Of a stretch of DNA of 64,000 bases, positions 17,074 to 23,757 are shown in pieces. Made by a program: the position numbers and the translations under genes. Every line of letters starts with the position of its first letter. Positions within the stretch are counted from its first letter, which is position 1. The stretch lies in assembly GCA_039028635.1 (NCBI GenBank), contig JBCCHV010000020.1:31630-95629 (forward strand), read 5' to 3'. The notes beneath the pieces are model-generated. The model saw nothing but the letters and a program-made list of their open reading frames with translations, was not told the origin of the DNA and searched no databases. This stretch comes from Acidobacteriota bacterium (lineage in GTDB: Bacteria > Acidobacteriota > Thermoanaerobaculia > Multivoradales > JBCCEF01).

Positions 17074-17979
17074 TTACGAACGTTCGTCCTCTTTCTTCCA
17101 CACCGCCAGGGCCACCCCGAGGATCACCAAAGCCGCCCCGATTCCCACCCGAACGGTCAGGGTTTCTTCGAGAAACAGGGTGCCGGTGACCACCGCCACC
17201 ACCGGCACCGCATAGGTGATCAGGGAGAGACGAGTCGCCGGCATGCGGCCGAGAAGCCAGAAGTAGACCGAAAAGGTCACCGCCGAGCCGAAGATCGCCA
17301 GGTAGAGGATGGCGCCCACCGACGAGACGTCCCAGATCATTTCCCGATCGCCCTCGACGAGGGCCGCCAGGGTGCCCATCACGGCACCGGTCAGCAGCAT
17401 CGGCACCGCCGTGATGGAGAGCGGATGGAGGCCCTTCCCCCAGCGTTTGGTGGCGACATTGGCGAAGGCCGAGACCAGCGGCGAGACCAGGAACAGGCCG
17501 GCCGCCGCCGCGATCCCGCCACCCAAGGCGCCGACCTCGCCGACCGGCTCGGCGAGGCGGCTGAGGTCCTCGGAGAAGATCACCGCCACCCCAGCGAAGC
17601 CGATCAGGGTGCCGCTCAGGGAGCGCGCCGTCAGGCGCTCACCGGGCAGCCAGAAGTGACTGAAGGCGGCGACGAACAGCGGAAAAGTCGCGAACAGGAC
17701 AGCGGCCAGGCCGGACGAGATGCGCTGCTCGGCCCAGTAGACGATGCCGTAGGAGAGGGAGAAAGAGAGCAGGCCGTTGAGGGCCCACAGGGCGACCTCG
17801 CGACGACTCTGGCCGAGGCGAACGCGGAACAGCGGCACCATCGCCAGCAGGACAGCTCCCGCAAGAGCGAAGCGCAGCGCCACGCCGGTAAAGGGGGGCG
17901 TGCCCTCGAGGCCGATGCGGATCGCCGCCCAGGTGGTCCCCCAGATCAACACCAACACCGCGACCGCCAGTCGATTCAT
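17074..17979 (-). CDS. EamA/DMT-family transporter
   Basis: A 301-residue protein with about ten predicted transmembrane helices in two EamA repeats, opening NRLAVAVLVLIWGTTWAAIR, the typical drug/metabolite-transporter start. The second repeat holds YAVPVVAVVTGTLFLEETLT, a common EamA signature. It ends with a charged tail, WKKEDERS. Family members export amino acids, metabolites or drugs; the substrate cannot be predicted. It lies 47 nt downstream of asnS on the same strand, so it may be co-transcribed with it. Confidence 0.9.
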   Translation of the reverse strand: MNRLAVAVLVLIWGTTWAAIRIGLEGTPPFTGVALRFALAGAVLLAMVPLFRVRLGQSRREVALWALNGLLSFSLSYGIVYWAEQRISSGLAAVLFATFPLFVAAFSHFWLPGERLTARSLSGTLIGFAGVAVIFSEDLSRLAEPVGEVGALGGGIAAAAGLFLVSPLVSAFANVATKRWGKGLHPLSITAVPMLLTGAVMGTLAALVEGDREMIWDVSSVGAILYLAIFGSAVTFSVYFWLLGRMPATRLSLITYAVPVVAVVTGTLFLEETLTVRVGIGAALVILGVALAVWKKEDERS

Positions 17980-18026
17980 GGCCTCCCCCAGAGAAACCGG
18001 CCGCGAATCGTCGGGTCGTGCGGCGG

Positions 18027-19331
18027 CTACGGATAAATGCGGTAGAGCATTCGAGGATACGGAATTGTCTCACGAAGGTGAGGGACTCCGCACATCCAGG
18101 CAACGAAACGCTCGATTCCCATACCGAAGCCGGAATGGGGGAAGCCACCGTACTTGCGGACGTCGAGGTACCACTGGAAGGCCTCGACGGGCAGGTCGTG
18201 CTGCTGAATGCGCTCGAGCAGCAGGTCGTGATCGTGGATACGCTGACTGCCGCCGATGATCTCGCCGTAGCCTTCAGGAGCGAGCAGGTCGAGACCCAGC
18301 ACCACTTCCGGATCCTCCGGGTCGGGCTCCATATAAAACGCCTTCATCACCGTCGGGAAGCGACTCACCATCACCGGACGGTCGAAGTGGTTGGCGAGAA
18401 CGGTTTCGTCGTCGCCACCGAAATCGTCGCCGAACTCGAGCTCGTGGCCCTGCTTGCGCAGGATCTCGAGAGCTTCGCGGTAGGTGATGCGCGGGAACGG
18501 CGGAATGATGCGTTCGAGGGCGGCGGGGTCCCGCTCCAGCACCTCGAGATCTTCCTGACAGCGCTCGAGCACTCGCCCGACGAGCTCACAGACGAACTCC
18601 TCGGCGAGCTCGCAGAGGCCATCGAACTCGAGGAAGGCGACCTCCGGCTCGACCATCCAAAACTCCATCAGATGGCGGCGGGTCTTCGACTTCTCGGCCC
18701 GAAAGGTCGGTCCGAAACAGTAGACCTTGCCGAGGGCGGCGGCGGCGGGCTCGAGGTAGAGCTGCCCCGACTGGCTGAGGAAGGCCTGGTCGCCGAAGTA
18801 GTCGGTCTCGAAGAGGGTCGAGGTGCCCTCGCAAGCCGCCGGCGTCAGGATCGGCGAGTCGATGAGCGTGAACTCGCGCCGGTAGAAGAAGTCACGAATC
18901 GCCTGGCAGACCTCGCTGCGCACACGCAGCACGGCGCGCTGCTTGCTGGAGCGCAGCCAGAGGTGGCGATGCTCCATCAGGAAGGCGGTGCCGTGCTCCT
19001 TGGGGGTGATCGGAAAGGGCTCGCTGATCTGCAGCACCGAAAAATCGGTGAGCTGAACCTCGACCCCCCCGGGCGCCCGCGGGTCGGCCTTGACCCTGCC
19101 ACGCAGCTCGACCGTCGACTCCTGAGTCGAAGCCACCACGTCTTCCCAACCGGAGTCCGAGAGATCGGCCTTGCTGGCAACACACTGCACCACGCCGCTG
19201 CCGTCGCGGATCTGGAGAAAGCCAATCTTGCCGCTCGACCGCTTCTTCTGAATCCAGCCACGCAGATAGACGTGCTGGCCATCGAAATCGGCGAGGGATC
19301 GAATACTCGGAGTGGGGAGTCGGTCAGCCAT
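18027..19331 (-). CDS. asnS: Asparagine--tRNA ligase
   Basis: A 434-residue class IIb aminoacyl-tRNA synthetase. The N-terminal OB-fold anticodon domain (about residues 15-110) carries GWIQKKRSSGKIGFLQIRDG. Class II motif 2 is FRAEKSKTRRHLMEFWMVEPE (about 215-235) and motif 3 is GFGMGIERFV near the C-terminus. EFWMVEPE and the AsnRS-like length favour Asn over Asp or Lys specificity. A TAGAAT hexamer 9 nt before the ATG, with TTG at -35 and a 17-nt spacer, suggests transcription starts at or almost at the start codon. Downstream EamA gene on the same strand. Confidence 0.95.
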   Translation of the reverse strand: MADRLPTPSIRSLADFDGQHVYLRGWIQKKRSSGKIGFLQIRDGSGVVQCVASKADLSDSGWEDVVASTQESTVELRGRVKADPRAPGGVEVQLTDFSVLQISEPFPITPKEHGTAFLMEHRHLWLRSSKQRAVLRVRSEVCQAIRDFFYRREFTLIDSPILTPAACEGTSTLFETDYFGDQAFLSQSGQLYLEPAAAALGKVYCFGPTFRAEKSKTRRHLMEFWMVEPEVAFLEFDGLCELAEEFVCELVGRVLERCQEDLEVLERDPAALERIIPPFPRITYREALEILRKQGHELEFGDDFGGDDETVLANHFDRPVMVSRFPTVMKAFYMEPDPEDPEVVLGLDLLAPEGYGEIIGGSQRIHDHDLLLERIQQHDLPVEAFQWYLDVRKYGGFPHSGFGMGIERFVAWMCGVPHLRETIPYPRMLYRIYP

Positions 19332-19340
19332 AAGAGAGGG

Positions 19341-19369
19341 ATTCTATGGGCCTCTCCGGCAGGGCGCAA
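19341..19369 (-). promoter_or_regulatory. asnS promoter with very short leader
   Basis: On the minus strand, TTGCGC (19364-19369) is followed by a 17-nt spacer and TAGAAT (19341-19346), then only 9 nt to the ATG at 19331. The predicted mRNA would have a 0-3 nt leader and no room for a Shine-Dalgarno site. Best example in the window of a pattern seen at several genes. Confidence 0.5.
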
Positions 19370-19379
19370 GACGAGCCGC

Positions 19380-19409
19380 GGCCCTTCCCGGGAGAGCCCG
19401 GAAAGGGCC
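19380..19409 (-). terminator. Hairpin downstream of the Cys-rich protein genes
   Basis: GGCCCTTCCCGGG (19380-19392) pairs with CCCGGAAAGGGCC (19397-19409) with one mismatch and a 4-nt loop. It lies 18 nt after the stop of the second Cys-rich gene, just upstream of the asnS promoter. No U-tract is seen. Confidence 0.5.
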
Positions 19410-19426
19410 AGTGTCAGGCCCGTCCC

Positions 19427-19843
19427 TCAGCAGACGTCGATGCGATCCCGCGCGTCGCCGCCGCCGTTGCCGGCACCGTCGCTGTCGTTACCGCACTGCT
19501 CTTCTTCGCAGATTTCGAGCACCGCTTCACAGAACAGCTCGCCCCCTTCGAAGGAGTCCTGAGCGTCGGTGAGGCACTGCTCACGCACCATCTCGCAGTC
19601 CGACTGCGGAAAGTTGTTGTCGATACAGCCCTGGTAGCCGGTATGGCAGCCCGCCACCGTCTGAGCATGGCCCTGATCGAGGAACGAGTAGCAGGCGTCC
19701 GCCTCGGCAGCGCAGAACACCGAGCAGCTATTGGTCAAGGGCCGAGCTTCGGCGTTGGTTCCCCAGCTACCGAGGAGCACGAGAAGGGCGAGGGCCAGTC
19801 CCGTCGGAGCGGAAACGGAGAGAGTCTTGAGCTTCGCATTCAT
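19427..19843 (-). CDS. Cys-rich exported protein, paralogue 2 of a tandem pair
   Basis: A 138-residue protein with a signal peptide (about residues 1-33, ending NAEA) and a mature part holding 11 cysteines. Motifs shared with its neighbour are RPLTNSCSVFCAAE-DAC, GCHT-YQGC, QCL-DA, GGELFC and CEE-EC, then a Gly/Asp-rich linker and a terminal DVC. It starts 12 nt after the neighbour's stop, so the two are an operon. The cysteine spacing suggests a disulfide-stabilised or metal-binding extracellular protein. I do not recognise the family. The odd cysteine number leaves one free Cys, possibly the C-terminal one, for intermolecular linkage. Confidence 0.75.
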   Translation of the reverse strand: MNAKLKTLSVSAPTGLALALLVLLGSWGTNAEARPLTNSCSVFCAAEADACYSFLDQGHAQTVAGCHTGYQGCIDNNFPQSDCEMVREQCLTDAQDSFEGGELFCEAVLEICEEEQCGNDSDGAGNGGGDARDRIDVC

Positions 19844-19855
19844 GGGCGTTCGTCC

Positions 19856-20284
19856 TCAGCAATCTTCGATGTCGTCTTCACCGGCACCACCACCACCACC
19901 GCCACCGCCCGGTCCACCGCCACCGGGGCACTCGTCTTCTTCACACATCAGCAGGACGCTGTCGCAGAAGAGCTCGCCGCCCTCTTTCTCGGTCATCGCG
20001 TCTTCGAGACACTGGTCCCGATCCTGCTGGCAGCGCTGCGGCGTGAAGATGCCCTGGTCCAGGCAGCCTTGATAGCTGGTGTGGCACCCCGGAACGGCGA
20101 GCGCATAGTCGGTGTCGACATCATCGAGACAGGCATCGACCTCGGCAGCGCAAAACACCGAACAGCTATCGGTCAGCGGGCGGGCGGTGGCCACAGAGGC
20201 CCATGAGCCCAACGCCAGGACCAGGACAAGAATCAGCAAAGCCTGGCCGGGAGGGCGAGTCGGACGATTCCGATCAGTCTCCAT
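19856..20284 (-). CDS. Cys-rich exported protein, paralogue 1 of a tandem pair
   Basis: A 142-residue protein. The ATG at 20284 is preceded by GGAGAG. The frame extends 23 codons upstream without a better site. A signal peptide spans about residues 1-37 (hydrophobic ALLILVLVLALGSWASVA, cleaved near ATA). The mature part again has 11 Cys in the same order as the downstream paralogue: RPLTDSCSVFCAAEVDAC, GCHTSYQGC, QCLEDA, GGELFC, CEEDEC. A polyglycine run (about 16 of 18 residues) then separates the core from the terminal acidic EDDIEDC. No known family recognised. Conservation of the Cys frame with divergence elsewhere points to a real, duplicated small structured protein. Confidence 0.75.
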   Translation of the reverse strand: METDRNRPTRPPGQALLILVLVLALGSWASVATARPLTDSCSVFCAAEVDACLDDVDTDYALAVPGCHTSYQGCLDQGIFTPQRCQQDRDQCLEDAMTEKEGGELFCDSVLLMCEEDECPGGGGPGGGGGGGGAGEDDIEDC

Positions 20285-20439
20285 CGTGGTCTCTCCTTCG
20301 AGGAGTTGGTGAGGCCGAGCCCGGCCTCGGGGTGGATCCCCGAGAATCACCACGGCGCCGGCCGACGGGTGCTCGTGATGAGCACCGCATTCGGCACAGC
20401 GATGTACCTACTTACATTCGGTCATCGAAGGAAGGAGCC

Positions 20440-21210
20440 CTAGGAGAGGGCGTGGGGACCCTCGATGATCTCGAGGGCGGCGGCCGCGGCGGCCTGCTCG
20501 GCGACCTTCTTGCTCCGACCGGAGCCGACGCCGACGCGATCGCCGTTGAGGCGGCATTCGAAGGTGAAGGTCTTCGAGTGGTCGGGGCCCGTCTCTTCGA
20601 TCAGGCGGTAGTCGGGCAGGGCCCAACCCTCCGCCTGGGCGAGCTCCTGAAGCCGCGTCTTGGCGTCGATCAGGGCACGGTCGCGGCGGAAGCGCATGGC
20701 GTCTTCGAGCAGCTCGCGAATCAATCGCGCCACCGGCTCGAGGCCACCATCGAGGTAAATCGCGCCGAGAACCGCTTCCATGCAGTCGGCCAGAAGGGAG
20801 TCCTTCGAACGGCCTCCGGAGCGTTCCTCACCGACTCCCAGTCGCATCAGCTCGCCGAGGCCGAGGAAGCGCGCCCGGCGCGCCAGCACCGGCCGCGACA
20901 CCAGGTAGCTCTTGAGCTTGGAGAGCTCACCCTCGGGAACGTCCGGCAGAGTGCGATAGAGCCAGTCGGCGGTCACCATGCCGAGGACGGCATCGCCCAG
21001 GAACTCGAGACGCTCGTAATTGCCCGAGAAGCCGCGCTCGTTGGCGTGGGAGCGATGGGTGATCGCCAGCTCGATCAGCTCCGGCTGGCGGAAGCGATAG
21101 CCGAGCTGCTCCTCGAGCGGGCTCAAGCGGCGACCGAACCTCACCCGCGCCTCCTCGCGAGGGGGGCGAGTGACGGCATCGGTCCCGGAAAGATCATCGT
21201 CGGTTCTCAT
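20440..21210 (-). CDS. rnc: Ribonuclease III
   Basis: A 256-residue double-strand-specific endoribonuclease acting in rRNA and mRNA processing. The RNase III signature NYERLEFLGDAVLGMV and the acidic metal residues (ERLEFLGDAV, later DCMEAVLGAIYLDGG) lie in the N-terminal catalytic domain. A dsRNA-binding domain (about residues 180-250, ending KKVAEQAAAAAALEII) follows. The ATG at 21210 overlaps the mutL stop (ATGA), so the two are translationally coupled. The open frame continues upstream inside mutL, but that part is antisense-like and unsupported. Full length for the family. Confidence 0.95.
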   Translation of the reverse strand: MRTDDDLSGTDAVTRPPREEARVRFGRRLSPLEEQLGYRFRQPELIELAITHRSHANERGFSGNYERLEFLGDAVLGMVTADWLYRTLPDVPEGELSKLKSYLVSRPVLARRARFLGLGELMRLGVGEERSGGRSKDSLLADCMEAVLGAIYLDGGLEPVARLIRELLEDAMRFRRDRALIDAKTRLQELAQAEGWALPDYRLIEETGPDHSKTFTFECRLNGDRVGVGSGRSKKVAEQAAAAAALEIIEGPHALS

Positions 21211-23075
21211 CGCCTCTTGAAACGCCGCTCGAGATCCGAGTCGGTCATCTCCAGAACAACCGGCCGGCCGTGAGGGCAGGCGTATGGATTCTCGCAGACA
21301 AAGAGCTCCGCCACCAAGGCTTCCATCTCGGTGGCCGACAGGGGGTGATGCATCTTGACCGCCGCTTTGCACGCCCGGCTCGCTGCCAGCGCTTCGAGGA
21401 TCCGGCGACGCAGAGCCTCCGGCCCGGTGCCGCCTTCGTCGCTCTCCCCGAGCAGGGTGCGCAGCAGGTCCTCGGCCTCGTCCGGCGACAGCACCGCCGG
21501 AACCGCCGCCAAGGCGGCGCTACGCCCGGAGAGGCGGGCGACCTCGAATCCGCACCCCTCGAGACCCGGCTGCATCTCGCCGAGGCGCAGATCTTCCGCC
21601 GGCGAGAGCTCGAGCACCGGAGGCGTCAACAGCGCCTGGCTGGGGGTCGACTCCCGTTCCATCGCCAGCTTGAGGCGCTCGTAGAGGATGCGCTCGTGGG
21701 CGACGTGCTGATCGATCAGGTAGAGGCCGTCGGGACCCTCGAGCAGGATGAGCGTGCCCTTGTACTGGCCGAGGAGGCGAAAGGGGCGTTCCTCACCGGA
21801 GCGGCCGGAGAGGGGTACCACCGGACGCTTTTCCGGGGTGTAGCTGGGGGTGGCCAAACGCTCTTCGGCGTTCGCCGCCGGCGGCCCCGGGGATGCTTTC
21901 GTTCCCTCGCCGTAGGGGGCCGGCGGCGCGGCCACGCCATCGGCCCGGCGCACTTTCCAGTCCTCCTGGGGAGGCCAGACGCCCTTCGCCCCGCCCGGCG
22001 CCACCCGCGGGCGCTCGCCGAGCCCCTGCCAGGCCGCCGGTGCCGGCGGTCGAACCGGCGAACGCAGCGGCGCCGCCTCCTCGCCGCGAGCCGCCGCCAA
22101 CCCCTCGCGCAGCCGTCCGTAGAGACGGTCGAGCACCGACAGCTCGCGGAACCGCACCTCGGCCTTTTGGGGGTGGACGTTGACGTCGACGTCCTCCGGC
22201 GGGACGTCGAGGAACAGGAAGAGGGACGGGTAGTCCTCGTTCTTCCACTCGTCGCGGACGGCGCGGTAAAAGGTCGCCAGCACCGAGCGATCCCGAATCA
22301 GGCGCCGATTGACGAACACGAAGAGGCGCCGACCGCGGGAAGTCGACGCCTTGCCCACCAACCCCTCGATGCCGTCGGCGCCGGCCGGCAACGGCGTCAG
22401 CTCACCGGCGAAGGGGCGTCCGAAGACCTGGGCGATGCGCTCACGAGCGCCCTCCAAGGTGCTGCTGTTCTTGACCGGCGGCGCCTCGAGCAGAGCGCGC
22501 CCCTGGTGCTGCAGCGAGAACTTCACGTCCGGCCGGGCGAGGGCATAGCCCTGCACCACCTCGACCACCCGCCGCAGCTCCGTCGCCGGCGCCTTGAGGA
22601 ACTTGCGCCGCGCCGGCACATTGAAGAACAAAGAGGCGATCTCGAGGGTCGTGCCGCGCGCCCGGGCGGCCGGCTCCGCCACCTTGATGCGACCACCCTC
22701 GATGCGCACCCGATGGCCGTCCCCGGGCTCCTCGGCGGTGGTCAGCTCGACCCGGGCAACGGCCGCGATGGAGGCCAAAGCCTCACCCCGGAAGCCCAGC
22801 GTCGCCACCTGCTGCAGGTCTTCGAAGCTGTCGATCTTGCTGGTGGCGTGGCGATCGAAGGCCAGCAGAGCGTCGTCGCGCCCCATGCCGATGCCATCGT
22901 CGGCCACCAGAATGCGCCGTTTGCCACCCGCCTCGAGCTCGATGCGCACCTCCCGCGCCTGGGCGTCGAGGGAGTTCTCCACCAGCTCCTTGACCACCGA
23001 CGCCGGACGCTCCACCACCTCCCCGGCCGCAATCTGGCTGACCAGGTGGTCGGACAGCAAACGAATCTTGGGCAT
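21207..23075 (-). CDS. mutL: DNA mismatch repair protein MutL (endonuclease-type)
   Basis: A 622-residue protein. The GHKL ATPase has all motifs: QIAAGEVVERPASVVKELVENSLDA (N-box), DDGIGM and GFRGEALASI. The C-terminal dimerisation domain has DQHVAHERILYE, a variant of the MutL endonuclease motif DQHAx2Ex4E with Val for Ala, plus CKAAVKMHHPLS and CPHGRPVV, the other metal-site motifs. So it probably nicks DNA itself. The ATG at 23075 gives the usual MPKIRLL start. An earlier in-frame ATG at 23129 is less likely. The middle linker (residues 330-430) is Pro/Ala-rich. It overlaps rnc and is divergent from the sigma factor gene. Confidence 0.95.
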   Translation of the reverse strand: MPKIRLLSDHLVSQIAAGEVVERPASVVKELVENSLDAQAREVRIELEAGGKRRILVADDGIGMGRDDALLAFDRHATSKIDSFEDLQQVATLGFRGEALASIAAVARVELTTAEEPGDGHRVRIEGGRIKVAEPAARARGTTLEIASLFFNVPARRKFLKAPATELRRVVEVVQGYALARPDVKFSLQHQGRALLEAPPVKNSSTLEGARERIAQVFGRPFAGELTPLPAGADGIEGLVGKASTSRGRRLFVFVNRRLIRDRSVLATFYRAVRDEWKNEDYPSLFLFLDVPPEDVDVNVHPQKAEVRFRELSVLDRLYGRLREGLAAARGEEAAPLRSPVRPPAPAAWQGLGERPRVAPGGAKGVWPPQEDWKVRRADGVAAPPAPYGEGTKASPGPPAANAEERLATPSYTPEKRPVVPLSGRSGEERPFRLLGQYKGTLILLEGPDGLYLIDQHVAHERILYERLKLAMERESTPSQALLTPPVLELSPAEDLRLGEMQPGLEGCGFEVARLSGRSAALAAVPAVLSPDEAEDLLRTLLGESDEGGTGPEALRRRILEALAASRACKAAVKMHHPLSATEMEALVAELFVCENPYACPHGRPVVLEMTDSDLERRFKRR

Positions 23076-23214
23076 GACGCCGGATCTTACCGCGAGCTCC
23101 TTCGCATCGCCCCCTACCCCGATACTCATCTAAACCTTGCTTCGACTCGCGAGCACTGCTGACCATTGCGGGCGCTTCTCGACGCCCTGACAGTCGTCTT
23201 GACCTGGAGGACCA

Positions 23215-23757
23215 TTGACTGCACCCGACGACAACACCGACCGCCTGTTTCAAGAGACCTACGGCCAGCTCCGGCGCTTGGCCCAGTACCGCCTGCAGGG
23301 CGAGCGACGCGAGCACACCCTGCAGGCCACCGATCTGGTCCACGAGGCCTACATGGCCCTGGTCGACCAGGGAATCACCTGGCGAGACCGTCACCACTTC
23401 CTGCGCACCGCCGCCCGCGCCATGCGCCGCGTGCTGGTCGACTGGGCCCGCCACCGGGGCTACCAGAAGCGCGGTGGGGAACGCCAGCGGGTGACCCTGG
23501 CGGAAGGCCACGCCCTCGACTTTCCGGGGCTGCCCGAAGTCCTCGACCTCGACCTCGCCCTCCGCCGCCTCGAAGGCTTCGATGGCCGCAAGGCTCGGCT
23601 GGTCGAGCTGCGCCTGTTCGCCGGCATGACCATCGAGGAGGCCGCTCCCGCCCTCGGAATCTCGACAGCGACCGTCAGCCGCGAGTGGCGCGCGGCGCGG
23701 GCCTGGCTGGCCAAGCTTCTCCAATCCGCTCCGGACAGCGCCCTGGGAGAAGCGTGA
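23215..23757 (+). CDS. ECF-family RNA polymerase sigma factor (Sigma70_ECF type)
   Basis: A 180-residue sigma factor. Region 2 spans about residues 8-80 (FQETYGQLRRLAQYRL, LQATDLVHEAYMALVD, HHFLRTAARAMRRVLVDWAR) and region 4 about 115-172 (RLVELRLFAGMTIEEAAPALGISTATVSREWRAARAWL). The VDWARHRG and FYxxAAxxMRRxLVD style is that of the ECF group common in Planctomycetes and Acidobacteria, usually paired with a Ser/Thr kinase. The start is TTG at 23215, fixed by CTGGAGG 5 nt upstream. The stop shares one base with the kinase ATG. No anti-sigma factor gene is present, so phosphorylation by the kinase is the likely control. Confidence 0.9.
   Translation: MTAPDDNTDRLFQETYGQLRRLAQYRLQGERREHTLQATDLVHEAYMALVDQGITWRDRHHFLRTAARAMRRVLVDWARHRGYQKRGGERQRVTLAEGHALDFPGLPEVLDLDLALRRLEGFDGRKARLVELRLFAGMTIEEAAPALGISTATVSREWRAARAWLAKLLQSAPDSALGEA

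Noticed and set aside
21270..23162. Plus-strand open frame of 630 codons
   Set aside because: Antisense shadow of mutL. All MutL motifs are on the minus strand.
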